Of a DNA stretch of 12,279 bases, positions 1-7,439 are shown one piece after another. Origin of the DNA: Betaproteobacteria bacterium (lineage in GTDB: Bacteria > Pseudomonadota > Gammaproteobacteria > Burkholderiales > Eutrophovitaceae); assembly GCA_009886305.1 (NCBI GenBank), contig QXZO01000112.1:1-12279 (forward strand), given 5' to 3'. Both the position numbers and the translations under genes were made by a program. The number at the start of each line of letters is the position of its first letter. Positions within the stretch are counted from its first letter, which is position 1. Under the pieces are notes generated by a model. The model was not told where the DNA came from. It did no database searches and saw nothing but the letters and a program-made list of their open reading frames with translations.

Positions 1-1
1 T

Positions 2-241
2 TATTCAAAAAAAATAACACTAGAAGATATTATAAAAAAGATGGAAAGCACCGCTCACACTTTTGATGACCCGAGATTCAAAGACAAAGCGTTTTTAGAA
101 AAAATAATAAAATCGAATAGAGACTTTCAAGACCCTGACAAATACTATTTGGCCTTAGAAATCAATGACTCATTCCCTGAGCCTATGAGAAGATATCCAG
201 AAAAATATGAGACATTTCTGATGCCACCAACTATCATCTAA
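2..241 (+). CDS. Unrecognised protein, C-terminal fragment (cut by left edge)
   Basis: The reading frame is open from the first bases of the window to a TAA at 239-241. The first ATG, at 41, has no convincing Shine-Dalgarno in front of it, and the upstream codons (reading ...YSKKITLEDIIKK) look like ordinary coding sequence. I therefore read this as the last 79 or so residues of a longer gene entering from the left, not as a 66-residue protein. The visible part is charged and rich in Lys, Asp, Glu and aromatic residues, with two DP-containing segments (FDDPRFKDK, FQDPDKYY) and a hydrophobic C-terminus (FLMPPTII). There is no membrane segment, Cys cluster or motif that I recognise. It is visibly richer in A+T than the genes to its right. 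It converges on the minus-strand gene at 272. Proximity to LPS genes could suggest a surface-polysaccharide role, but nothing in the residues shows it. Confidence 0.55.
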   Translation, partial: YSKKITLEDIIKKMESTAHTFDDPRFKDKAFLEKIIKSNRDFQDPDKYYLALEINDSFPEPMRRYPEKYETFLMPPTII

Positions 242-259
242 ATTAAAACTAATAAGCCC

Positions 260-286
260 TTACGTAAATCATCAATATTTACGTAA
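260..286. repeat. Perfect 10-bp inverted repeat between convergent genes
   Basis: TTACGTAAAT (260-269) pairs perfectly with ATTTACGTAA (277-286) around a 7-base loop. It begins 18 bases after the stop of the left-edge gene and covers the last codons and TGA of the minus-strand gene. The position suits a shared, two-way terminator. However, the stem is A+T-rich and neither side continues into a clean T run, so termination is a guess. Confidence 0.4.
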
Positions 287-1027
287 CACGCGCCATAAAA
301 TTCCTTTCAAGGAATGCCAAGCCGGAAAGTTAGAGTGCCGATAGCTCCACTGGCGCGAGGTCGCTCTCAAACGATTTCTAACCCTCATCCAAGAGTCAAC
401 TCGCTTCTCAAATAATTCACCTCCATACCTGGGGTATCGATCAGAATCAGGATGCGAATAGGTGTAAATGTCCTCCTTAAATTCATCAGATCTAATTATG
501 TACATTTGATCCGAAAATCCATATCCATAAGCAAAGGTCTCCTCTAAAAACATCGAATCTTTATCTACTTCACTGAACTTAAGGTCCCACGCAAGGTTAA
601 CAACAGAGACTTCAGCTCGGTCTCGCAATAGCTCGGTCGCGGCATCAAACCACGTGAGAGGCACATCGTCTTCCACAGTTGCGTCACCGGAAAAGTGAGC
701 TAGAAAATCGGTGTCGCATAAATAAATAGAGACCAATTCAGCAATGGAGTAGTAATACCCCTTTCCTAAATCCTCTCTATCCATCTTAAAAAAATCTAAG
801 GCAGCCGAGGCATAGTCGTCAACAAATACGTAGTCATCTAAGACTCCATCATGGATCAATTTATCTGCGTAACGGGCGACCTCGGTTGGGCGATCAACGT
901 TGTTGATAAAAAGTAAACGCATCGAGGCGTTTTGCCCAAGACCGAGCATCACTTTTTTGATAAAGCCTTTTTTTAGTATGAATTTCCAATCTTTTTCCCA
1001 TACTTTGGTCTCAACTGTAAGCGACAT
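272..1027 (-). CDS. Conserved hypothetical protein, glycosyltransferase-like (possible GT-A fold)
   Basis: This encodes 251 residues from an ATG at 1027, preceded by GAGG with 8-base spacing. An in-frame TTG at 1081 would add 18 residues and also has GAGG at 8 bases, so the start is undecided; I prefer the ATG. The plan resembles a compact GT-A glycosyltransferase: an N-terminal strand with a Lys/Trp/Glu cluster (VETKVWEKDW), an MRLLFINN strand, a VFVDDY segment, and then a central ...CDTDFLAHFSGDA... stretch where GT2-like enzymes carry an Asp-rich nucleotide-sugar/metal site. The C-terminus is rich in Arg and Trp (SWMRVRNRLRATSRQW), which could contact membrane or LPS. There is no signal peptide and no clear transmembrane helix. 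It is divergent from waaC, consistent with a polysaccharide-related job. The family assignment is inferred from pattern only; it could be an unrelated conserved protein. Confidence 0.6.
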   Translation of the reverse strand: MSLTVETKVWEKDWKFILKKGFIKKVMLGLGQNASMRLLFINNVDRPTEVARYADKLIHDGVLDDYVFVDDYASAALDFFKMDREDLGKGYYYSIAELVSIYLCDTDFLAHFSGDATVEDDVPLTWFDAATELLRDRAEVSVVNLAWDLKFSEVDKDSMFLEETFAYGYGFSDQMYIIRSDEFKEDIYTYSHPDSDRYPRYGGELFEKRVDSWMRVRNRLRATSRQWSYRHSNFPAWHSLKGILWRVLRKY

Positions 1028-1046
1028 CTTCAAATCCTCATTAAAA

Positions 1047-1060
1047 CCAGATCTATCTGG
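1047..1060. promoter_or_regulatory. Palindrome in the divergent waaC / GT-like intergenic region
   Basis: CCAGAT (1047-1052) and ATCTGG (1055-1060) form a perfect 6+6 inverted repeat with a 2-base spacer. It lies between the GT-like gene's ATG (1027) and waaC (1106). On the + strand a TATATT at 1063-1068, with TTAAAA 16 bases upstream, could serve as a weak sigma-70 promoter for waaC, and the palindrome would sit between the two hexamers. On the minus strand a TATAAC in the same stretch could serve the GT-like gene. An operator role is inference from position and symmetry. Confidence 0.25.
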
Positions 1061-1105
1061 GTTATATTTTATTTTAAGCAATTGACTGCCCTCGGAGTAA
1101 AATGA

Positions 1106-2104
1106 GTGAAATTGTTATCGAAATTACATAAGCAATTAACTGTGAACGCGCCAAAGCGAATACTCATCGTAAAAACTTCCTCACTGGGTGACCTGATCCA
1201 TAACTTTCCAATGGTTTCGGATATTCGCGCTCAGTTCCCGAATTGCAAAATCGATTGGCTCGTTGAAGAAACCTACATACCGCTAGTGAAATTACACCCT
1301 GGGGTTGAGCGTATTATCCCTGTTGCATTGCGCCGGTGGAGAACATCAATATTTTTGTCTTTAACTTGGAAGGAAATAAAAGACTGTATTTTTGAAGTTA
1401 GAAAGCGTCGATACGACTTAGTCATCGACTCACAAGGACTAATAAAGAGTGCAGTATTTGCGCTATTAGCAAAAGGGCTCACTTGCGGATTTGGCCCTCG
1501 GTACTCTAGGGAAAGGTTAGCAGGGATGAGTTATGGCCTCAGGATGAGCGTGAGTCGAGAACAGCACATGCTGGACCGATGTCGTCAATTAGCGTCACTG
1601 GCTTTAAATTATCAATTAGCCGAAAAGCCAGATTATGGACTGATCAAACAAAATTACTCAGCATTAGAGAAAAACAATGTAGTCATCTTTTGCTCCTCAG
1701 CCCAATCTAAAAAACTATGGCCTTCAACCGACTGGATTCGTATCTGCGACTATTTAAGCTCGAGGAATTTTAACTGCCAATTTACATGGGGGAGTCCTGA
1801 CGAACAAGCAGCGTGCAAACACATCATATCGTCATCTGCGGGCGAATTATTACCTAAGATGCCGATAGATAACCTGGCAACCCTAGTCGCCCAGTCTTGC
1901 ATGGTGATTGGACTGGACACTGGACTTTTGCATCTTGCTGCGGCCCTCGAGGTACCCTCAATTGCTATCTTTGGCGCTTCTGACCCACTCAAAACTGGGC
2001 CTCAGGGGAACGGAACCATCAAGATATGCGGTTCGAAGAACCGCTTTCCAACGGCGGAAGAGGTTGAATCAACCATAACCGCCGTCATCGAGATGATCAA
2101 TTAA
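1106..2104 (+). CDS. waaC: Lipopolysaccharide heptosyltransferase I
   Basis: A GT-B, family GT9 enzyme that adds the first L-glycero-D-manno-heptose to Kdo of the LPS inner core, at the cytoplasmic face of the inner membrane. It has 332 residues, slightly longer than the roughly 320 of E. coli WaaC. The extra length is a 16-residue leader before the usual start motif (RILIVKTSSLGDLIH). Asp29 in LGDLIH matches the family's catalytic Asp. VIDSQGLIKSA near residue 115 is a WaaC hallmark that separates it from WaaF. GLDTGLLHLAAAL, starting at residue 269, is the donor-binding loop. Translation starts at GTG 1106 with GGAG 8 bases upstream. A second in-frame GTG at 1142, close to the family's usual N-terminus, lacks a good ribosome site. 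The stop overlaps the waaA start by one base (TAATG), implying a two-gene operon with coupled translation. Confidence 0.93.
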   Translation: MKLLSKLHKQLTVNAPKRILIVKTSSLGDLIHNFPMVSDIRAQFPNCKIDWLVEETYIPLVKLHPGVERIIPVALRRWRTSIFLSLTWKEIKDCIFEVRKRRYDLVIDSQGLIKSAVFALLAKGLTCGFGPRYSRERLAGMSYGLRMSVSREQHMLDRCRQLASLALNYQLAEKPDYGLIKQNYSALEKNNVVIFCSSAQSKKLWPSTDWIRICDYLSSRNFNCQFTWGSPDEQAACKHIISSSAGELLPKMPIDNLATLVAQSCMVIGLDTGLLHLAAALEVPSIAIFGASDPLKTGPQGNGTIKICGSKNRFPTAEEVESTITAVIEMIN

Positions 2105-3369
2105 TGTACCTGCTCTACAAAGTTTTAAGTTGGGCAATATTACCATTCGTATTGGGGAGGTTAATCACTAGGAGTCGCAAAGAACCCAGTTATCGAAAAC
2201 ACCTACGGGAGCGATTTGGGCTATCGAGCCAAAAATCATCGTCACCAGTAATTTGGCTGCACGCCGTATCAATCGGCGAAATGCTTGCATGCCAGAATCT
2301 GATTGAACACATTGAGCGTCGGTTTACAGAATTTGACGTGCTTGTCACTTGCACCACGCCCGGAGGACGGGAAACTGCCAAGGCCTTCACTTCAAGAAAG
2401 ATACGTGTTTCATATCTACCCTTTGATATCAACCCATTCATTACCAACTTTCTAAAATATAACAACCCGGTGTGTCTTTTAGTAATGGAAACGGAAATTT
2501 GGCCAACACTTTTTGAGCGATGCTCAAAACACTACATTCCTATTTACATGTTGAATGCTCGGTTATCTGAAAAGTCTATGGATGGGTACCTTAAAGTAAA
2601 GCGGCTAACCTCCCTTACTATGAGAAAAGTACACGGAGTACTGTCTCAAACCGAAGAGGACGCTGCGAGACTGAAGCGAATTGGCGGACAAGAGGTTCTC
2701 GTTACCGGTAATCTCAAATTCGACCGTAAGGCCACACCGGATCAACTAAAGCTTGGCAATAATTTTCGACAATTGTTTGGTGAGAAGCGATGCATCATCA
2801 TTGCAGCCAGCACTCATGAAGGGGAGGAAAGCGCAATAATTGATAGCTTTTTGTCTCAATGTCCCCAGGAATATCTACTGGTGGTTGTACCAAGACATGC
2901 TAGGCGTTTCCCAGACGTTATGGCACTCATTCAAAGTAAAAATATTTTATTCGCCCGACGCAGCATGAATAGGCCAGTACCTGAGAATTGTCGTGTCGTA
3001 TTAGGGGACTCGATGGGCGAGATGTATAGCTATTATGCATGCTCTGACCTCGTGATTATGGGGGGTAGTTTTATCCCGTCTGGAGGACAAAACCCTCTGG
3101 AAGCCTTATCTATTGGTAAGCATGTTATCACCGGGCCTTCTACCTTCAATTTTAGTCAAATTGTAAAAAAAGGTATGTCCGCAAAGGTTATTCATTCAGC
3201 TGCAACCAGCGACTCAGCCATGCTGCTGGTAAACAAGTTATTGCCGATTCTGAAAAACTCGAATTCTAAGCAAGATACTCCCGCACAATTCGTTAACCAA
3301 AACGTCGGTGCACTTCAAAAGACCATGGATTACTTAGAAAGACAGATGAAGAACTGGCGAAGATATTAA
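2104..3369 (+). CDS. waaA: Kdo transferase (3-deoxy-D-manno-octulosonic acid transferase)
   Basis: A GT30 enzyme that moves Kdo from CMP-Kdo onto the lipid A precursor at the inner membrane, the step just before WaaC. It has 421 residues (E. coli has 425). Residues 2-20 are hydrophobic and fit the family's N-terminal membrane anchor. WLHAVSIGE (51-59) contains Glu59, equivalent to the catalytic Glu of characterised WaaA. METEIWP, NARLSEKS and GNLKFD follow in family order, then VPRHARRF and the C-terminal nucleotide-binding block MGGSFIPSGGQNPLEAL. One Kdo or two cannot be told from sequence. The ATG shares its A with the waaC stop. The ribosome site is poor, so expression probably depends on re-initiation after waaC. 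The order waaC then waaA on one strand pairs consecutive pathway steps. Confidence 0.95.
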   Translation: MYLLYKVLSWAILPFVLGRLITRSRKEPSYRKHLRERFGLSSQKSSSPVIWLHAVSIGEMLACQNLIEHIERRFTEFDVLVTCTTPGGRETAKAFTSRKIRVSYLPFDINPFITNFLKYNNPVCLLVMETEIWPTLFERCSKHYIPIYMLNARLSEKSMDGYLKVKRLTSLTMRKVHGVLSQTEEDAARLKRIGGQEVLVTGNLKFDRKATPDQLKLGNNFRQLFGEKRCIIIAASTHEGEESAIIDSFLSQCPQEYLLVVVPRHARRFPDVMALIQSKNILFARRSMNRPVPENCRVVLGDSMGEMYSYYACSDLVIMGGSFIPSGGQNPLEALSIGKHVITGPSTFNFSQIVKKGMSAKVIHSAATSDSAMLLVNKLLPILKNSNSKQDTPAQFVNQNVGALQKTMDYLERQMKNWRRY

Positions 3370-3379
3370 ATTATCTTCG
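3358..3379. terminator. Hairpin between convergent waaA and ygfA
   Basis: CGAAGATA (3358-3365) and TATCTTCG (3372-3379) form a perfect 8-bp stem around a 6-base loop that contains the waaA stop. It is followed on the + strand by a short TTT and ends two bases before the ygfA stop codon on the other strand. Convergent genes only 11 bases apart make a two-way terminator plausible. The T tract is short, so efficiency is uncertain. Confidence 0.45.
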
Positions 3380-3380
3380 T

Positions 3381-3944
3381 TTAGATCGTAAGCAACATGT
3401 CAACTTTTAGATCATGTGCCTCACGAGGTACTTCCGGGAGAATTTGAATAGAGAAAACGGGAGCCACTGTCACCGAGGATTCAGGCATTTTGGCCATTAC
3501 AGAATCGTAATATCCTCCACCATAGCCCAGCCTGAACCCTTGATCAGAAAAGGCAATACCGGGCACCACCATAAAATCTATCTGGGAATAATCTATCAAT
3601 TGACTTTTTTCTGGATCAGGCTCGGGAATGCCCCAACGCCCGCTCAAAAGCTCATTAAAATCACCGCTAAAAGTACGGAAAGAAAGTAAACGGCTAGAAG
3701 GCTCAATTTTTGGAAGCACAATGGTCTTACCAAGCCGCACTGCTTCGTTAATCATAATATCTGTGTGAAACTCACTTCCGAACGATATATATGCTGCTAT
3801 CACGCTCGATTGCTGAAAGGAATCCAAGCCCAAAAGGCGGTCAGAAATAGCTTCAGAAGTCCTACTTCGGTAGGGTGCGGCTAAATGATCACGCTTTTCT
3901 AAAATCGTTTTTCTTAATTTTATTTTTTGTTGTTTTATATCCAT
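3381..3944 (-). CDS. ygfA: 5-formyltetrahydrofolate cyclo-ligase
   Basis: An ATP-dependent cytosolic enzyme (MTHFS, EC 6.3.3.2) that turns 5-formyl-THF into 5,10-methenyl-THF, returning stored folate to one-carbon metabolism. It has 187 residues, close to E. coli YgfA (182). The N-terminal basic stretch (KIKLRKTILEKRD) supplies the family's ATP-contacting Lys/Arg. FGSEFHTD near 55-62 is the folate-site region. WGIPEPD (104-110) and GFRLGYGGGYYD (136-147) are the signature motifs, the latter holding the phosphate-binding glycines. It starts at ATG 3944; the ribosome site is weak. It is convergent with waaA and divergent from thiC. In many gammaproteobacteria ygfA follows the 6S RNA gene, but I find no 6S-like sequence upstream here. 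The symbols fau and ygfA are both used for this gene. Confidence 0.93.
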   Translation of the reverse strand: MDIKQQKIKLRKTILEKRDHLAAPYRSRTSEAISDRLLGLDSFQQSSVIAAYISFGSEFHTDIMINEAVRLGKTIVLPKIEPSSRLLSFRTFSGDFNELLSGRWGIPEPDPEKSQLIDYSQIDFMVVPGIAFSDQGFRLGYGGGYYDSVMAKMPESSVTVAPVFSIQILPEVPREAHDLKVDMLLTI

Positions 3945-4151
3945 GAAGACTTATACAGCATCGATCAAATCTAAAATCACTCATGATGATTCATTAGCCT
4001 TAAAATTAAAAAACTACTTTACTGACGTTCTGATGAAGTGATGACAAACATATGAGGTATTAAGTCCACCAGAATTAGTTAGTCTGCACTATACTATCCT
4101 CAACAGACATATTATTTTTCGTATTTTCCGTTCCAGTTTAAGGAGTTTTAA
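3945..4151. promoter_or_regulatory. Divergent ygfA-thiC intergenic region with possible thiC promoter
   Basis: This 207-base A+T-rich spacer must hold promoters for both genes. The best + strand candidate is TATACT at 4090-4095, preceded by TGCAC but without a good -35 hexamer. A ribosome site AGGAG at 4141-4145 lies 6 bases before the thiC ATG. From TATACT the leader would be only about 50 bases, too short for a full TPP aptamer. None of the conserved THI-box blocks (CUGAGA, ACCUGAUCUGG, GCCAGCG) is visible anywhere in the spacer. I also see no 6S RNA on the minus strand. Confidence 0.35.
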
Positions 4152-6026
4152 ATGAACGCGAACCCCAAGTTTCTAAATTCCGAGGCTCAAATTGATCAGG
4201 CTTCGACATCCTCTTTCCCCAATTCTAGGAAAGTTTACGCGGCTGGCTCAACAGATGACATCAGAGTACCGATGCGAGAAGTCAGACAATCGTCCACGGC
4301 AGGCATAGACGGTAATGAAGAGAACCCCGCGATTTTCATTTACGACACCTCAGGCCCGTACACCGATCCTGAGGTAAAAATTAATATCCAGGAGGGCCTG
4401 CCGGCCCTTCGCAAAGGATGGATCGAATCCAGAGAGGATACAGAAATACTCAGCGGCCCTACCTCAGATTACGGTAACTTGAGGCTAAATGACGCCGAAT
4501 TGGAAGCGCTAAGATTCAAACTGCACAGAAAACCACGCAGAGCTCGAGCAGGCAAGAATGTCACACAAATGCACTACGCTCGCCGTGGGATAATCACTCC
4601 AGAGATGGAGTTTGTCGCGATAAGAGAGAACCTTCAAAGAGAAAAATATCTAGCGAGACTCTCAGAACCTCAACGCAAACTCATTGCAAGGCAACATCCA
4701 GGAGAATCTTTTGGGGCAAACATCCAATCGAGCATTAGTCCTGAATTTGTTAGGGCAGAGGTGGCCCTCGGAAGAGCGATTATTCCCGCTAATATTAACC
4801 ACCCAGAAACCGAGCCCATGATCATTGGGCGAAATTTTCTAGTCAAAATTAATGCCAATATCGGTAATTCTGCGGTTTCTTCAGGAATTCAAGAAGAGGT
4901 TGAGAAAATGACGTGGTCTACCCGTTGGGGTGGCGACACAGTCATGGATCTCTCAACAGGGAAACATATCCACGAAACACGAGAATGGATAGTCCGTAAT
5001 TCGCCTGTCCCAATTGGAACGGTACCTATTTATCAAGCCTTGGAAAAAGTCGATGGCAAGGCAGAGGAGCTTTCCTGGGAGATTTTTAAAGACACCCTAA
5101 TCGAGCAAGCCGAGCAAGGTGTCGATTACTTCACCATCCACGCTGGCGTGCGTCTTCCATATATACCAATGACCGCAGAAAGAATGACCGGCATCGTATC
5201 GCGTGGCGGTTCGATTATGGCTAAGTGGTGCTTGGCGCACCATCAAGAGAGTTTCCTTTATGAACACTTTGAAGACATCTGCGCAATTATGAAAGCTTAC
5301 GACGTCTCATTCAGTCTGGGCGATGGATTACGTCCTGGATCAATTTATGACGCGAATGATGAAGCTCAGTTTGCTGAACTTAAAACTCTAGGTGAACTTA
5401 CTAAAATTGCTTGGAAGCATGACTGCCAAGTGATGATCGAGGGCCCTGGACACGTACCTATGCACATGATTAAAGAAAACATGGATCTTCAACTTGAACA
5501 CTGTGGCGAAGCTCCTTTTTACACGCTCGGGCCTTTAACAACGGATATTGCTCCGGGACATGACCACATTACATCTGCGATAGGTGCTGCGCAGATAGGC
5601 TGGTATGGAACCGCTATGCTTTGTTACGTGACTCCAAAGGAGCACCTTGGATTACCGGACAGAAATGACGTAAAAGAAGGCATTATGGCCTACAAGCTAG
5701 CGGCGCATGCAGCAGATTTAGCGAAAGGGCATCCAGGAGCCCAGATGCGAGATAACGCACTATCGAAAGCACGCTTCGAGTTCCGATGGGAAGATCAATT
5801 CAATTTGGGTTTAGATCCTGAAAAAGCGAAGGATTTCCACGATCAAACACTACCTCAAGAAGGGGCAAAACTAGCTCACTTTTGCTCAATGTGTGGTCCA
5901 CACTTTTGTTCTATGAAAATTTCACAAGACGTTAGAGATTATGCGAATGAACAAGCATCCGAGGGTATGAAACAAAAATCTAAGGAGTTCGTTGAATCAG
6001 GAAGTGAGCTCTACAAGAAGGCTTAG
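4152..6026 (+). CDS. thiC: Phosphomethylpyrimidine synthase
   Basis: A radical-SAM enzyme that rearranges aminoimidazole ribotide to 4-amino-5-hydroxymethyl-2-methylpyrimidine phosphate, the pyrimidine half of thiamin. It has 624 residues (E. coli has 631). It carries the ThiC-associated N-terminal domain, with KVYAAGS and RVPMREV near residues 27-47. TQMHYARRGIITPEMEFVA near 140-158 and the TIM-barrel blocks (TIHAGVRLPYIP, SFSLGDGLRPGS, IEGPGHVPMHM, GPLTTDIAPGHDHI) follow in family order. The C-terminal [4Fe-4S] cluster motif CxxCxxxxC is intact: Cys578, Cys581 and Cys586. The strong AGGAG at 6-base spacing fixes the start. No other thi gene lies in the window, unlike the thiCEFSGH operon of E. 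coli, so this gene probably stands alone or runs into uppP. Regulation by TPP riboswitch is not evident. Confidence 0.97.
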   Translation: MNANPKFLNSEAQIDQASTSSFPNSRKVYAAGSTDDIRVPMREVRQSSTAGIDGNEENPAIFIYDTSGPYTDPEVKINIQEGLPALRKGWIESREDTEILSGPTSDYGNLRLNDAELEALRFKLHRKPRRARAGKNVTQMHYARRGIITPEMEFVAIRENLQREKYLARLSEPQRKLIARQHPGESFGANIQSSISPEFVRAEVALGRAIIPANINHPETEPMIIGRNFLVKINANIGNSAVSSGIQEEVEKMTWSTRWGGDTVMDLSTGKHIHETREWIVRNSPVPIGTVPIYQALEKVDGKAEELSWEIFKDTLIEQAEQGVDYFTIHAGVRLPYIPMTAERMTGIVSRGGSIMAKWCLAHHQESFLYEHFEDICAIMKAYDVSFSLGDGLRPGSIYDANDEAQFAELKTLGELTKIAWKHDCQVMIEGPGHVPMHMIKENMDLQLEHCGEAPFYTLGPLTTDIAPGHDHITSAIGAAQIGWYGTAMLCYVTPKEHLGLPDRNDVKEGIMAYKLAAHAADLAKGHPGAQMRDNALSKARFEFRWEDQFNLGLDPEKAKDFHDQTLPQEGAKLAHFCSMCGPHFCSMKISQDVRDYANEQASEGMKQKSKEFVESGSELYKKA

Positions 6027-6058
6027 ACTGTTTTGCGGATTCGATTTGACGAGAGCGG

Positions 6059-6077
6059 ACGGGGCAAGTAGCCCCGT
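6059..6077 (+). terminator. G+C-rich hairpin after thiC
   Basis: ACGGGGC (6059-6065) and GCCCCGT (6071-6077) form a perfect 7-bp stem around a 5-base loop, 32 bases after the thiC stop and 36 before uppP. It is followed by TTAAGACG, not a T run. It could be a weak or Rho-assisted terminator, or a 3'-end stabiliser of thiC mRNA with some read-through into uppP. Confidence 0.4.
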
Positions 6078-6113
6078 TAAGACGCAAGCTAGCTAATAGA
6101 TAGCGGAATCCAT

Positions 6114-6929
6114 ATGGACAATACGATTACGGTTATCTTAATTGGAATATTGGAGGGACTCACAGAGTTTCTACCGATATCTAGTACTGGACATTTAATC
6201 ATTGCCTCTAGCCTCCTCTCGCTTAATGGGGCTGAGGTTAAAGCATTTCTTGTTGTTATCCAGCTAGGGGCCATCCTCGCTGTGTGTTGGCATCAAAGGC
6301 TAACGATCTTCAACACATTTAAAGAGTTACCTGCTAAAAAATGGGATAGCTTTGCCGCTAAAATTGCTGCAGCGTTCATTCCAACTGCCTGTATTGGGCT
6401 GATCTTTCACGACGTTGTCAAAACCTATTTGTTTTCGCCTATTTCTGTCTCCTGTGCTTTAATTTTGGGAGGCATCATCATTATCGTTGTAGAGAACAAA
6501 AATAAACTACCTAGAGAAATACAACCCGAAGAGATAACGGTTTCTCAAGCGATTAAAATTGGCTTCTTTCAATCTCTTGCTATTTTTCCGGGCGTTTCAC
6601 GATCAGGAGCTACGATCATAGGTGGACTATCCATTGGATTACCTCGGAAAACGGCAACATTATTTTCTTTTCTATTAGCTATCCCGACAATGTTCGCCGC
6701 TACAGCGTTTGATCTCGCCAAAACCCCCGAACTAATAACCGGCTCGGCCCTACCCGCCCTATTAGTCGGGTTTTGTGCCGCTTTCATCACAGCGCTACTG
6801 ACAGTTAAAGTTCTAATTAGGTTTGTCTCAAAACATAGCTTTAAACCATTTGGGTACTACAGAATTCTATTCGGATTAATAATTCTCATGACTTGGAACT
6901 TTGACTTAATCAATTGGCAATCAATATAG
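6114..6929 (+). CDS. uppP: Undecaprenyl-diphosphatase (UppP/BacA)
   Basis: An integral inner-membrane phosphatase that converts undecaprenyl pyrophosphate to undecaprenyl phosphate, the lipid carrier for peptidoglycan, O-antigen and other envelope polymers. Overproduction of family members gives bacitracin resistance. It has 271 residues (E. coli has 273) and is hydrophobic throughout, with several membrane helices. The two active-site motifs are intact: EGLTEFLPISSTGH (residues 14-27, acidic residues plus His27) and PGVSRSGAT (159-167, with Arg163). The start is ATG 6114, with GGA 6 bases upstream. It follows thiC by 87 bases with a hairpin between them, so it may have its own promoter that I cannot point to. 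It is convergent with the rhodanese gene, 26 bases away, without an obvious terminator in the gap. Confidence 0.96.
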   Translation: MDNTITVILIGILEGLTEFLPISSTGHLIIASSLLSLNGAEVKAFLVVIQLGAILAVCWHQRLTIFNTFKELPAKKWDSFAAKIAAAFIPTACIGLIFHDVVKTYLFSPISVSCALILGGIIIIVVENKNKLPREIQPEEITVSQAIKIGFFQSLAIFPGVSRSGATIIGGLSIGLPRKTATLFSFLLAIPTMFAATAFDLAKTPELITGSALPALLVGFCAAFITALLTVKVLIRFVSKHSFKPFGYYRILFGLIILMTWNFDLINWQSI

Positions 6930-6955
6930 AATCACGTTCATCCCAACCCTTAACC

Positions 6956-7405
6956 TCAATTCTGAATCCAGGGTAGTCCAGAAAATTTCCATCCGGCAAT
7001 ATTGCCACGATGACCAGAAGCATCTTTATCGCCCTCAAATCCATCTATGATGTTTATTGCCTTCGAATAACCCACACTACTGGCTAGCGATGCCGCGGCG
7101 TGTGATCGAGCTCCGCTTCTACAAAGAAACAGCGCAAAGGCGTCAATAGGAACATTTTGCTGAAGCTGATCTAAAAACCTTTCGTTAAGTTCACCCGTGG
7201 GAAAAGACTGCCACTCAATTTGAAGCGAACGAGGTACTAAGCCGACATAGGCCCATTCAGCACGAGTGCGAACGTCTACAATAAAAGTTGAATTTGAATT
7301 TGCCTGAATAAACTGCGTTTCCACAGGCGTAGATGCACCAAAGTAGGGCAGATTATATTCTACTGCTCGGGATTTTACGCTATTAATTACGGAATCTAGA
7401 TCCAT
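6956..7405 (-). CDS. Single-domain rhodanese (sulfurtransferase family)
   Basis: It has 149 residues: one rhodanese domain plus a 35-40-residue leader. DVRTRAEW (44-51) is the family's first conserved block, and the active-site loop is CRSGAR (95-100) with the catalytic Cys95 present. It is therefore likely able to carry a persulfide rather than being an inactive domain. A GFEGDKD segment near 124-130 is followed by a C-terminal GWKFSGLPW, typical of small cytosolic sulfurtransferases such as the GlpE-like and PspE-like groups. It has no signal peptide. The substrate cannot be told from sequence. It starts at ATG 7405 with a weak ribosome site. It is divergent from glnA, its start 34 bases from the first NtrC-type site, so nitrogen control is possible but unshown. 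It is not in an operon with thiC; any role in thiamin or thiolation is speculation. Confidence 0.85.
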   Translation of the reverse strand: MDLDSVINSVKSRAVEYNLPYFGASTPVETQFIQANSNSTFIVDVRTRAEWAYVGLVPRSLQIEWQSFPTGELNERFLDQLQQNVPIDAFALFLCRSGARSHAAASLASSVGYSKAINIIDGFEGDKDASGHRGNIAGWKFSGLPWIQN

Positions 7406-7439
7406 TTTAACCCATTCTTTATGTAAAAAATAAATTAAT

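Noticed and set aside
900..1085. Small + strand frame overlapping the start of the GT-like gene
   Set aside because: It is antisense to the stronger minus-strand gene, without a recognisable domain or convincing ribosome site.
1273..1482. Minus-strand frame inside waaC, and similar frames inside waaA, thiC, uppP, glnA and glnL
   Set aside because: They lie antisense or out of frame within well-identified genes, have no ribosome sites and no family resemblance. They are shadows of the real coding frames.
3945..4151. 6S RNA (ssrS) upstream of ygfA on the minus strand
   Set aside because: The position is right for many gammaproteobacteria, but the spacer is A+T-rich and lacks the long closing stem and conserved G+C-rich blocks of 6S RNA. 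It also has to hold the thiC promoter.
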